This document shows positions 36,547-44,147 of a stretch of DNA of 64,000 nt, one piece after another. The translations under genes were made by a program, and so were the position numbers. The notes below the pieces were generated by a model. The model was not told the origin of the DNA, made no database searches, and saw nothing but the letters and a program-made list of their open reading frames with translations. The DNA comes from Prevotella sp. GTDB lineage: Bacteria; Bacteroidota; Bacteroidia; Bacteroidales; Bacteroidaceae. Each line of letters begins with the position of its first letter. The stretch's first letter is position 1. Where the stretch lies: contig JAEEPZ010000006.1 in the NCBI GenBank assembly GCA_016285055.1, positions 1-64,000 on the forward strand. Direction: 5' to 3'.

Positions 36547-37281
36547 TTACAGCTGGGCGATGAAGGCACCAAGGGCCTGGCCTGGCTCGGGGTGGCGCAT
36601 GAAGGTCTCGCCGATGAGGAATCCACGGAAGCCGGCAGCACGCAGATCCTTGACGGTCTGCGGATTGCTGATGCCGCTCTCGCTGACCTTCACGGCCTCC
36701 TTCGGCAGGAGCTCAGCCAGACGGTAGCTGTTCTCGACAGAGGTGACAAAGGAGCCGAGGTTGCGGTTGTTGATGCCGCAGAGGTCGGGCTGCAGCTCGG
36801 CATACTCCAGCTCGCGCTCGTCGTGCATCTCCAGCAGCACCTCCAAGCCCAGCTCGTGCGCCTTGTGCAGCAGTGTTTTGCACTGCTGTTTCGACAGACA
36901 TGCCGCAATGAGCAGCACCGCACTGGCGCCGCAGTGGAGGGCGGCATAGAGCTGCGCCTCGTCGATGACGAAGTTCTTATATAATATAGGTAATGTGACG
37001 CCGCTTTTCCGCGCCATGCGGATGAAGTCGTCGTGGCCGCCGAAGTAATGCTCGTCGGTGAGGATGCTGAGGGCTGCGGCCCCGTTCTGCTGATAAGCCA
37101 GAGGGATGATGTCGGCGCGGCCCTCTTCCTTGATCCAGCCTTTGGAGGGCGACCTGCGCTTGAACTCGGCGATGATACCCGTCGGGCTGTCGAGCAGGGC
37201 CTGGCGCAGAGAGGCCTTCCGGGCTTTCAGCAGCGACAGCTCCTCGAGCTTGGTAGCAATGATTCTTTGAAGGATATCCAT
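36547..37281 (-). CDS. trpC: Indole-3-glycerol-phosphate synthase
   Basis: Ring-closing decarboxylase making indole-3-glycerol phosphate. 244 residues, a stand-alone domain not fused to TrpF. TIM-barrel signatures: IIAEFKRRSPSKGWI (catalytic Lys), LSILTDEHYFGG, LPILYKNFVIDEAQ (Lys), VLLEMHDERELE, GINNRNLGSF, VSESGISNPQ. Lies between trpD and trpA on the minus strand; the gap to trpD carries short ACTATAGAA-type repeats. Confidence 0.96.
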   Translation of the reverse strand: MDILQRIIATKLEELSLLKARKASLRQALLDSPTGIIAEFKRRSPSKGWIKEEGRADIIPLAYQQNGAAALSILTDEHYFGGHDDFIRMARKSGVTLPILYKNFVIDEAQLYAALHCGASAVLLIAACLSKQQCKTLLHKAHELGLEVLLEMHDERELEYAELQPDLCGINNRNLGSFVTSVENSYRLAELLPKEAVKVSESGISNPQTVKDLRAAGFRGFLIGETFMRHPEPGQALGAFIAQL

Positions 37282-37379
37282 GGGGGAGAGGATTTGAGAG
37301 GACTAAAGAGGTTTTTAGAGGACTGAAGAGGATTATAGAGACTATAGAAACTATAGAAACTATAGAGGCTATAGAAGCC
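37282..37379. repeat. Short-repeat gap between trpD and trpC
   Basis: Runs of GAGAGGACT-like units and ACTATAGAA nonamers fill all 98 bp. Nothing else is visible here; in particular no room for trpF. Confidence 0.85.
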
Positions 37380-38390
37380 CTATGAGTTCAGCTCCACAAA
37401 TTTCTTGAAGGTGCGCAGGGCGGCGCCGCTGTCGATGCTCTCGCGGGCAATGGCGATGCTCTCCTCTATGCTCTTCTGGCCCTTCTCCAGCACCTGGATG
37501 CCGAAGGCGGCGTTGGCCAGGACGATGTTCTTCTGGGCGGGCAGGGCGCGGTTCTCAAGCACTGCATCGAAAATCTCCTTTGCCTCCTGCTCGGTAGCAC
37601 CGGCGACAAGCTCCTCGGGCTTGGCAATGTCGAAGCCGAGGTCGCGTGGGCTGAAGATGCGCTCATAGTTGTTGGTCGTCACTTTGAAGTCGCCAGTCAG
37701 CGAAATCTCGTCGTAGCCGTCGATAGAGTTCACGATGCCGTAATCGATGCCGATGCGTTGGTACACCTGATGATAGAGGCGCATCTGGTCGAGGTTGGCC
37801 ACGCCTAACAGCTGACAGCTGGGCTGGCTGGGGTTGACCAGCGGGCCGAGCAGGTTGAAGATGGTGGGAAAGGGCAGCGCCTTGCGGATGGGCCCCACGA
37901 ACTTCATGGCTTTGGCAAAGAGCTGCGCGTGCAGATAGACGATGCCCGCCTCCTGCATACAGCGGTTCAGCTGGTCCAGGTCGTCGGTGAACTTCACGCC
38001 ATGCTGGGCGATGACGTTAGAGGCGCCGCTGGTCGACGTGGCGGCGTAGTTGCCGTGCTTGGCCACCTTATAGCCCGCTCCTGCAATGACGAAGCATGAG
38101 GTGGTAGAGATGTTAAAAGTGTTCTTGCGGTCGCCGCCGGTGCCCACGACATCGATGTAGCGGTCGCAGTCTAAAGGAACGGGCACGCCCGTCTCAAGGA
38201 TGCCGTCGCGGAAGCCGAGAAGCTCGTCGACGGTGACGCCGCGCATCTGCAGGCAGGTCAGCAGGGCGGTAATCTGCTCGTTGGGGTACTCGCTGTGGGT
38301 GATGCCCACCAGGATGGTCTTCATCTCCTCACGGGAGAGCTCTTCGTGGTTCAACAGGCGGAAGAGGTAGCCTTTCATGGTCTGTTCCAT
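37380..38390 (-). CDS. trpD: Anthranilate phosphoribosyltransferase
   Basis: Transfers phosphoribose from PRPP to anthranilate. 336 residues from ATG 38390 (MEQTMKGYLFRLLNHEELSREE); ATG 38378 is an alternative, and the tracked 38561 start overlaps trpG. PRPP-binding VDVVGTGGD-type motif YIDVVGTGGDRKNTFNISTT, KHGNYAATSTSGASNVI, and FNLLGPLVNPSQPSCQLLGV are all present. Not fused to trpG. The 88-bp gap upstream holds a TAACG tract. Confidence 0.96.
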   Translation of the reverse strand: MEQTMKGYLFRLLNHEELSREEMKTILVGITHSEYPNEQITALLTCLQMRGVTVDELLGFRDGILETGVPVPLDCDRYIDVVGTGGDRKNTFNISTTSCFVIAGAGYKVAKHGNYAATSTSGASNVIAQHGVKFTDDLDQLNRCMQEAGIVYLHAQLFAKAMKFVGPIRKALPFPTIFNLLGPLVNPSQPSCQLLGVANLDQMRLYHQVYQRIGIDYGIVNSIDGYDEISLTGDFKVTTNNYERIFSPRDLGFDIAKPEELVAGATEQEAKEIFDAVLENRALPAQKNIVLANAAFGIQVLEKGQKSIEESIAIARESIDSGAALRTFKKFVELNS

Positions 38391-38425
38391 TATTCTGGTT
38401 TTTTTTATGTTGTTTTGCTTTTTTT

Positions 38426-38472
38426 CGTTATAACGTGATAACGTGATTTCGTTATAACGCCATTTCGTTATC
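38426..38472. repeat. TAACG tract (trpG/trpD gap)
   Basis: CGTTATAACGTGATAACGTG-type units, same family as the tracts around GH26 and in front of trpB. Confidence 0.85.
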
Positions 38473-38478
38473 TTGTGG

Positions 38479-39042
38479 TTAGAGGAAGAGCCAGTTCTGC
38501 AGCATCTTCTTGCCGTCGGGCGTGAGGACGCTCTCTGGGTGGAACTGTATGCCGCGCACATTGAGTGTCTTGTGGCGGAGGGCCATGATCTGTCCCTCGT
38601 CCGAGACGGCTGTCACCTCGAGGCTGTCGGGCAGACCTTCGCGTGCGACGACCCATGAGTGGTAACGGCCGATGGTGATGTCGCGACTGATGCCGCTGAA
38701 GATGGGGTCGTCGGCTATGATATGGCAGGGCGTAGCGACGCCGTGGAAGACGTCAGAGAGGTTCTCGAGCCTTCCGCCGAAGACCTCGCCGATGGCCTGA
38801 TGGCCGAGGCAGACGCCGAGGATAGGCTTGCGGCCGGCGTAGGTGCGGATGACGTCGAGCAGCAGGCCCGCCTCTGAGGGGATGCCGGGGCCGGGCGAGA
38901 GGATGATCTTACTGTAAGGCTCTAAATCGGCGAGCTCGAACTGGTCGTTGCGCACGACGGTGACTTCGGCGCCCAGTTCCTTTACCAGGTGACTCAGGTT
39001 GTAGGTGAATGAGTCGTAGTTGTCTATGATGGCTATTTTCAT
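38479..39042 (-). CDS. trpG: Anthranilate synthase glutamine amidotransferase subunit
   Basis: Class I glutamine amidotransferase providing ammonia to TrpE. 187 residues. N-terminus MKIAIIDNYDSFTYNL, oxyanion loop ILSPGPGIPSEAG, nucleophile Cys in ILGVCLGHQAIGE, and the His-Glu pair in GIQFHPESVLT are typical. It may also serve folate synthesis as PabA, which cannot be told from sequence. Located between trpE and trpD. Confidence 0.95.
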   Translation of the reverse strand: MKIAIIDNYDSFTYNLSHLVKELGAEVTVVRNDQFELADLEPYSKIILSPGPGIPSEAGLLLDVIRTYAGRKPILGVCLGHQAIGEVFGGRLENLSDVFHGVATPCHIIADDPIFSGISRDITIGRYHSWVVAREGLPDSLEVTAVSDEGQIMALRHKTLNVRGIQFHPESVLTPDGKKMLQNWLFL

Positions 39043-39045
39043 GAT

Positions 39046-39146
39046 GGGTTGTAGGATTAAGAGGACTTGAGAGGATTTTAGAGGACTTGAGAGGACTTGA
39101 GAGGACTTATAGGACTCATAAGACCCATAAGACTCATAAGACTCAT
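39046..39146. repeat. GAGAGGACT / TATGAGTCT nonamer tract overlapping the trpE stop
   Basis: The trpE-trpG gap consists of nonamers related to those inside GH92 (TATGAGTCT, TATGGGTCT, TATAAGTCC on minus). The trpE stop TGA (39143-39145) is made by the first repeat unit. Confidence 0.85.
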
Positions 39147-40624
39147 AATGTGGCGGCTTTCTCGATGGCTTTGCGGAGGGCGCCGAGCTTGTTGTTCACT
39201 TCCTGCAGCTCGTACTCCACGTCGCTCTTGGCCACGATGCCGCCGCCAGCCTGGAACCACAGCTCACCGTTGCGGGCAACGAAGGTGCGGATGGTGATGG
39301 CCTGGTTGAGGCTGCCGTCGAGACCGATGATGCCGATGCAGCCGCCGTAGGCACCACGGCTGTGGGGCTCGTAATCGCTGATGAGCTGCATGGCGCGCAC
39401 CTTGGGCGCACCGCTGAGCGTGCCGGCGGGGAAGGTGTCGATAAACGCCTTGACGGGGTCGGCACCTTCGTCCAGCTCGCCGCTGACACGAGAGACGAGA
39501 TGGATGACGTGCGAGTAATACTGAATGTCCTTGAAATAGTCCACCTTCACGTTGTGGCAGTTGCGGCTCAGGTCGTTGCGGGCCAAGTCTACCAGCATGA
39601 CGTGCTCGGCATTCTCCTTCGGGTCGTTGCGCAGGAACTCGGCCCCGCGGCGGTCGGCCTCAGCATCGCCCGTGCGCTTCGTCGTGCCGGCGATGGGGTC
39701 GATGTAGGCGCGGAAGGACTTATGACCAGCCGGCAAAGCCTTCTGGCACTCTATGCGGCAGTGCGTCTCGGGTGAGGAACCGAAGATGCGGAAGCCGCCG
39801 AAGTCGAAATAGAAGAGATAGGGCGAGGGATTGATGCTGCGCAGGGCACGGTAGAGCTTGAAGTCGTCGCCCTCGTACTTCTGGATGAAGCGGCGCGAGA
39901 GGACTATCTGGAACACGTCGCCGCGCAGACAGTGGCGGATGCCCCGCCGGATGTTCTCCCTGTGCTCATCGTCGGTCAGCGTGCTGGTGACATCGCCTAC
40001 GGGATGGAAGGCGTAGGCCTTCACGTTGCTGCGGTTCATGGCTTTGAGGATGGCCCCCCCTACGGCCCCCGAGGGGGCTTCATTAGTTCTTACTCCGGGC
40101 TCTATGGTGTCCCCCACGGGGGACGAAAGGGGGGCTAGTTCCACGATTTTCAGCATGTTGTTGTGATGGTCGAAGACGATGACCACCTTATATAAGATGT
40201 AGAGCATGTCGGGCGCATCGTTCTTCGCCTGTGTCTCGTCTTTCATGGCGATGTCCTCGAAGTAGCGCACGGCGTTGAAGCTGGTGTAGCCGAAGAGACC
40301 GCAGACACTGGCGTCGTCGCCCTCGACGTGGATGCTGTCGATGAGCGTATGGATGGCTTCAGCGGTGCCGAAGCCTGCGCCAAGCTCCTGGCGGATGGTG
40401 CTGCCGTCGGGGTAGGCGACGGTGGCGATGCCGTGGCCTATGGCTACGCTGGCGATGGGGTTGATGCCGATGAAGCTCCTCGAGTTGCTTGCGTCGTGAT
40501 AGTCGGAGCTCTCCATCAACGCGCTCTGCGGGTAGAGGTCGCGCAGCCGCAGGTAAACGCCAACAGGGGTGTAGAGGTCGGCGAGAATCGTCTGGCTCGT
40601 TGTTTTGTATTGAAACGTCTTCAT
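39143..40624 (-). CDS. trpE: Anthranilate synthase component I with an in-frame palindromic insertion
   Basis: Converts chorismate and ammonia to anthranilate; the first committed, feedback-inhibited step. 493 residues, about 28 longer than Bacteroides homologues. The allosteric Trp site motif is kept in ALMESSDYHDASNSRSFIG. Chorismate-site blocks: FGSSPETHCRIE, IDPIAGTTKRTGDAEADRR, MLVDLARNDLSRNC, FPAGTLSGAPKVRAM, GAYGGCIGIIG, IRTFVARNGELWFQAGGGIV. The GC-rich palindromic element inserts 28 residues at 164-191, between LKIVEL and ILKAMNRSNVKAY, in the linker between the N-terminal regulatory and catalytic parts. Seven bp after trpB. Confidence 0.95.
   Translation of the reverse strand: MKTFQYKTTSQTILADLYTPVGVYLRLRDLYPQSALMESSDYHDASNSRSFIGINPIASVAIGHGIATVAYPDGSTIRQELGAGFGTAEAIHTLIDSIHVEGDDASVCGLFGYTSFNAVRYFEDIAMKDETQAKNDAPDMLYILYKVVIVFDHHNNMLKIVELAPLSSPVGDTIEPGVRTNEAPSGAVGGAILKAMNRSNVKAYAFHPVGDVTSTLTDDEHRENIRRGIRHCLRGDVFQIVLSRRFIQKYEGDDFKLYRALRSINPSPYLFYFDFGGFRIFGSSPETHCRIECQKALPAGHKSFRAYIDPIAGTTKRTGDAEADRRGAEFLRNDPKENAEHVMLVDLARNDLSRNCHNVKVDYFKDIQYYSHVIHLVSRVSGELDEGADPVKAFIDTFPAGTLSGAPKVRAMQLISDYEPHSRGAYGGCIGIIGLDGSLNQAITIRTFVARNGELWFQAGGGIVAKSDVEYELQEVNNKLGALRKAIEKAATL
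40052..40135 (-). repeat. In-frame GC-rich palindromic element in trpE
   Basis: 84 bp, 28 codons (A-P-L-S-S-P-V-G-D-T ... [11 protein letters not shown]). The arms are nearly identical to the AGE copy; the inner core differs. Confidence 0.95.
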
Positions 40625-40631
40625 GTTCGTA

Positions 40632-41825
40632 TTAGTTTTTTACCATATCCTTGTTTTTCAAATAGGTCTCGATGTCCTTGTCGCCGCGGCCGCTGACGGT
40701 GAGCACCACCACGTCGTCCTTCTTGAACGTCATTTTCGACAGCGCTGCGATGGCATGGGCGCTCTCTATGGCGGGGATGATGCCCTCCATGCGTGTCAGC
40801 TCGTAGCCGGCACGGATGGCCTCGTCGTCGTTGATGCTCAGCACCTGCGTGCGTCCCTGCTTCGCCATGTTGCAGTGCATGGGGCCTACGCCGGGATAGT
40901 CGAGTCCGGCACTGATGGTGAACGCCTCCTGTATCTGTCCGTCGCCGTCCTGCATCACCAGCATCTTCGCGCCGTGGAGGATGCCTACGGTGCCGCGATG
41001 GATGGTGGCCGCTGTGTAGTCGGTGTCCCAGCCGTGTCCGCCCGCCTCGGCCAGCACAATCTTCACCCGCTCGTCGTCCATGTAGTGGTAGATGGTGCCG
41101 GCAGCATTCGAGCCGCCGCCGATGCAGGCCATGAGGTAGTCGGGGTAGTCGCGGCCCGTCTTCTCCTGCAGCTGCCACTTGATTTCCTCCGAGATGACGC
41201 TCTGCATCCTCGCCACGAGGTCAGGATAGGGGTGGGGCCCCATGGTCGAGCCTACGATGTAGAAGGTGTCGGCGGGATGGCAGCACCAGTCGCGTATGGC
41301 CTCTGAGCAGGCGTCGCTCAGTGTCATGTTGCCCGTGCGGACGGGATGCACCTCGGCGCCCAGCATCTTCATGCGCTCCACGTTGGTGTGCTGGCGCTCC
41401 ACGTCGGTGGCTCCCATGAACACCTCGCACTGCATGCCCATCAGGGCGCACACCGTAGCCGTGGCCACGCCGTGCTGCCCGGCACCGGTCTCGGCGATGA
41501 TGCGTGTCTTGCCCATCTTCTTCGCCAAGAGGATCTGTCCCACGGTGTTGTTGATTTTGTGCGCCCCGGTGTGGTTGAGGTCTTCGCGTTTCAGGTAGAG
41601 TTGGCAGCCGTAGCGCTCGCTCATCCTTCGGGCGAAGTAGAGCGGCGACGGACGGCCTACGTAGTCTTTCAACAGCGCATGATACTCCGTCTTAAACTCC
41701 TCGCTCTCGATGATGGGCAGGTAAGCCTCTTGCAAGTCATGCACGCACTTGTAGAGAATCTCGGGCACGTAAGCGCCGCCGAACTCCCCATAGAATCCTT
41801 TCTCGTCAACTTGAAATTTACTCAT
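40632..41825 (-). CDS. trpB: Tryptophan synthase beta chain
   Basis: PLP enzyme condensing indole with serine. 397 residues, normal length. YGEFGGAYVPEIL at the N-terminus, PLP Lys in LYLKREDLNHTGAHKINNTVGQ, ETGAGQHGVATATV, phosphate-binding GGGSNAAGTIYHY, and the monovalent-cation region GLDYPGVGPMHC are all present. It is the first structural gene of the operon (B-E-G-D-C-A), placing it under the attenuator described upstream. The start is 190 bp after the terminator hairpin. Confidence 0.97.
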   Translation of the reverse strand: MSKFQVDEKGFYGEFGGAYVPEILYKCVHDLQEAYLPIIESEEFKTEYHALLKDYVGRPSPLYFARRMSERYGCQLYLKREDLNHTGAHKINNTVGQILLAKKMGKTRIIAETGAGQHGVATATVCALMGMQCEVFMGATDVERQHTNVERMKMLGAEVHPVRTGNMTLSDACSEAIRDWCCHPADTFYIVGSTMGPHPYPDLVARMQSVISEEIKWQLQEKTGRDYPDYLMACIGGGSNAAGTIYHYMDDERVKIVLAEAGGHGWDTDYTAATIHRGTVGILHGAKMLVMQDGDGQIQEAFTISAGLDYPGVGPMHCNMAKQGRTQVLSINDDEAIRAGYELTRMEGIIPAIESAHAIAALSKMTFKKDDVVVLTVSGRGDKDIETYLKNKDMVKN

Positions 41826-41870
41826 AATCCGGTTATTTATTTCGTTGTGATGTTTTTTTCGGGGTTTCTT

Positions 41871-42013
41871 TCGTTATTTCGTTATCACGTTATCACGTTA
41901 TTTCGTTATCACGTTTCCTCGTTATTACGTTATTACGTTATTTCGTTATCACGTTATTTCGTTATCACGTTTTCTCGTTATTACGTTATTACGTCATTAC
42001 GTTATAACGAAAC
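41871..42013. repeat. TAACG tract in the trp leader
   Basis: Units such as CGTTATTTCGTTATCACGTT fill the stretch between the attenuator and trpB. They would be transcribed in readthrough mRNA; no protein is encoded. Confidence 0.9.
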
Positions 42014-42014
42014 G

Positions 42015-42047
42015 AAAAAGAGACCCGCCGCAGTCGCGACGAGCCTC
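42015..42047 (-). terminator. trp attenuator terminator hairpin
   Basis: On the minus strand a fully paired 12-bp stem (5' arm GAGGCTCGTCGC, 3' arm GCGGCGGGTCTC, with G-U pairs) has a GACT loop and is followed by five T residues. It is segment 3:4 of the attenuator. Confidence 0.9.
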
Positions 42048-42090
42048 CGTTTTATCCTTTGATGAACATACACAGCTCAGTGCCTCGCGA

Positions 42091-42144
42091 CTAATCCTGT
42101 CTCGAGCGCCACCACCAAGCGTATGCGTTCATGCTTCGTTTCAT
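42091..42144 (-). CDS. trpL: trp leader peptide
   Basis: A 17-codon ORF, too short for the ORF track, encodes MKRSMNAYAWWWRSRQD followed by TAG. Three consecutive Trp codons (42109-42117) are placed directly before attenuator segment 1. The ATG is about 27 nt from the predicted transcript start. The peptide acts as a sensor of charged tRNA-Trp; it has no sequence counterpart elsewhere in the window. Confidence 0.88.
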   Translation of the reverse strand: MKRSMNAYAWWWRSRQD

Positions 42145-42177
42145 TGTCGTCTTTGCCGTTTAGTTTGATTTCGGCGG

Positions 42178-42208
42178 CAAAAGTACATCTTTTCTTTCAA
42201 TCTGCAAA
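42178..42208 (-). promoter_or_regulatory. trp operon promoter
   Basis: Minus-strand TTTG (42205-42208) and TACTTTTG (42178-42185) are spaced by 19 bp, matching the Bacteroidetes promoter. Transcription would begin near 42171, just before trpL. Confidence 0.75.
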
Positions 42209-42303
42209 ATTTTTCGTCACTTTTTTTGAAGAAAAAAATATCAGACGAGCTTTGTTGCGTTTTTCTTTGCCATGGCTTCCATGTCTTTAGATGGTTTTCT
42301 ATC

Positions 42304-42343
42304 ACGGAATTTCCGTGACGGAAATTCCGTCACGGAAATTCCG
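42304..42343. repeat. Three tandem ACGGAAATTCCGT palindromes
   Basis: ACGGAATTTCCGT, ACGGAAATTCCGT and ACGGAAATTCCGC follow one another with a 14-bp period between the trp promoter and the SusD terminator. Confidence 0.9.
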
Positions 42344-42399
42344 CGATGCAAAGATGGGAAAAATCATGGAAACCGCCTCATCATTTTGTCCTTTTTTTA

Positions 42400-42440
42400 C
42401 AAAGAAACTAAAGGCGGCACCCCCGAATGAGGATGCCGCC
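42400..42440 (-). terminator. Terminator of the second SusC/SusD operon
   Basis: Minus-strand GGCGGCA and TGCCGCC arms (42434-42440 and 42413-42419), 14-nt loop, then a T-rich tail (TTTAGTTTCTTT), 31 bp past the SusD stop. Confidence 0.75.
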
Positions 42441-42470
42441 AGTCGTTATAGCAGTTGCGATGCCGTTTCT

Positions 42471-44123
42471 TTACTCAGCGCTTTCGTCGGCTGTGCTCTT
42501 GAAAGCATCGTTGTAGTCAGTCTCCCACTGCGGGATGACCCATGTCCAGTTAGGATTGTTGACAGCCACGCTCTTGGCGATGGCAGCATGAGCATTGCCT
42601 CCCTGAGCCAGGCCCTTACGGTTGAGGGGCAAGTTCCAGCGCTTGTAGTCGCTGAAGCCGACGCCCTCGCCCCACAGCTCAAGCTCGCGGTAGTTGACAA
42701 TCTCCTGGAAGAGGTCGTTGCCCGTCTTGGTGCAGGTGTAGCCCGGTGTGCGGTTGGTGCTGGTGTTCAGCTCCACGAGTGCAGCCTGTGCAGCAGCGGC
42801 GTTGTTCAGGAAGTAGTTGGCCTCTGCCTCGATGAGATACATCTCTGACGAGCGGATGAAGGGCAGGTAGCCAATACCCGGCGTGTCGAACACATAGAAC
42901 TTGGTGTGTCCGCCCAGATAGTAATAGCCGGGTGCGTAGGGGCGTGCCATAGAGCTGGCGCCGATGGCATGACGAGCATTGATGTAGGCGTCCACCTCAT
43001 TCCATAAGTCGTCGTTGGTGAAGCCAAGAATACCGTATGTCATGTAATAGGTATCAACGACAGTGGGGTCGCTGAGGCTGAAGTGCTCGAACTTGTCAGG
43101 CGTCAGGAACAGGCCCTTGCGGATGTCGTTGTCGGGAATCTGGTTGGTCAGCTCAATGTTGATGGCACCGGCACCGTTAGCCGTATTGGCGGCATAATAA
43201 CCGTTGCAAGCATACTGAGTGCCATAGCTCCAGTACCACATGTTCTCCTGTGCATCGCCGTAGCTGCCGAAGATCCACTCACTGGTAGGAGTGCAGAATC
43301 CAGAGTAGTAGGCGGTGTTGTCCATGAGGGGATAGCCGTTGCGGGCCAGCTTAGCGTGCTCGAGAGCCACGGCATAGTCCTGACGGGACAATGCAGCGCG
43401 AGCCCACACGGCGTGAGCCACGTTCTCGTTGGCAATCCAGACATCGCCACTGTTGCGGTCGAGACCGCTCTCCTGGAACAGTTTCACAGCCTCTGCGCAG
43501 TCATCGTAAATCTGCTTGTAGCAGTCAGCCATGCTGGAGAGAGCCTGGCCGCCTGTCGACTCGTCAATGCGCAGGATGATGCCGTCGGCAGCGCCGTTCT
43601 TGGAGTCCTGCCAGCGCGGTGCGTAGTAGTGCAGCAGCTTCTCGAAGCTATAGGCGCGGAAAGCCAGAGCCGAAGCCTTGTCAAACTTCACCAGGTTGGG
43701 GTCGCCCGATGCATTGTCGATGTTGGCAATGATGGTGTTGGCCTGTCCGATGATGGTGTAGTAGTAGTACCAAGGATAGCAGTCGTAAGACGTGTTGTTA
43801 CGCGTGGAGTACTCCATGTTCATGATGGGAGCCCATCCTGTTGCGTAGTAGTTGTAGAAGTAATCCTGCGAGGGGTAGTTCTCATAGATGGTGTAGATGC
43901 GTCCCTCGCCTGCGCATCCCTGGCTCCAGGCATACTGCTGAGTGGACATGGTCTTGGCGATGCCGTTGAGGGCGTTGTAGCCGTTCTCGGCAGTAGAGGT
44001 TGCCATGGCAGCCGAGACGGAATCCGTGGGACTGGTCTCGAGATAATCCTCACTGCAAGCCACGAGTGCAGGGGTGGCAATGATGGCAACGCCTGCAAAC
44101 AAATTGCTGATATATCTTTTCAT
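42471..44123 (-). CDS. SusD/RagB-family lipoprotein (second pair)
   Basis: Surface glycan- or peptide-binding lipoprotein of 550 residues paired with the adjacent SusC. Lipobox PALVAC gives the mature Cys at 23. Typical features are the N-terminal NGYNALNGIAKTM, the TPR-like AYSFEKLLHYYAPRWQDS and WARAALSRQDYAVALEHAKLA, and the C-terminal FIRSSEMYLIEAEANYFLNNAAAAQAAL ... YRELELWGEGVGFSDYKRW. The latter is the RagB-like ending. No CAZyme genes adjoin this pair, so its ligand cannot be told. Confidence 0.92.
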   Translation of the reverse strand: MKRYISNLFAGVAIIATPALVACSEDYLETSPTDSVSAAMATSTAENGYNALNGIAKTMSTQQYAWSQGCAGEGRIYTIYENYPSQDYFYNYYATGWAPIMNMEYSTRNNTSYDCYPWYYYYTIIGQANTIIANIDNASGDPNLVKFDKASALAFRAYSFEKLLHYYAPRWQDSKNGAADGIILRIDESTGGQALSSMADCYKQIYDDCAEAVKLFQESGLDRNSGDVWIANENVAHAVWARAALSRQDYAVALEHAKLARNGYPLMDNTAYYSGFCTPTSEWIFGSYGDAQENMWYWSYGTQYACNGYYAANTANGAGAINIELTNQIPDNDIRKGLFLTPDKFEHFSLSDPTVVDTYYMTYGILGFTNDDLWNEVDAYINARHAIGASSMARPYAPGYYYLGGHTKFYVFDTPGIGYLPFIRSSEMYLIEAEANYFLNNAAAAQAALVELNTSTNRTPGYTCTKTGNDLFQEIVNYRELELWGEGVGFSDYKRWNLPLNRKGLAQGGNAHAAIAKSVAVNNPNWTWVIPQWETDYNDAFKSTADESAE

Positions 44124-44147
44124 AGTTCTTGTTTCCTTTTGATGTTA

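Larger units (their letters stand above)
42015..42171 (-). promoter_or_regulatory. trp operon transcription attenuator
   Basis: The leader RNA carries four ordered segments. Segment 1 (42099-42109, just after the Trp codons) pairs with segment 2 (42082-42091) as a 9-bp stem with one mismatch and one bulge; the leader stop codon is in its loop. Segment 2 AGTCGCGA (42085-42092) is perfectly complementary over 8 bp to TCGCGACT (42032-42039) in the terminator's 5' arm and loop. Stalling on the Trp codons would cover segment 1 and let 2:3 form, giving readthrough; ready supply of charged tRNA-Trp would let the terminator form. The fold was derived by hand. Confidence 0.88.

Noticed and set aside
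36519-36641. N-terminal extension of TrpA
   Set aside because: The extra 41 codons overlap trpC and are Ser/Pro-rich; MNKINHLF is the normal start.
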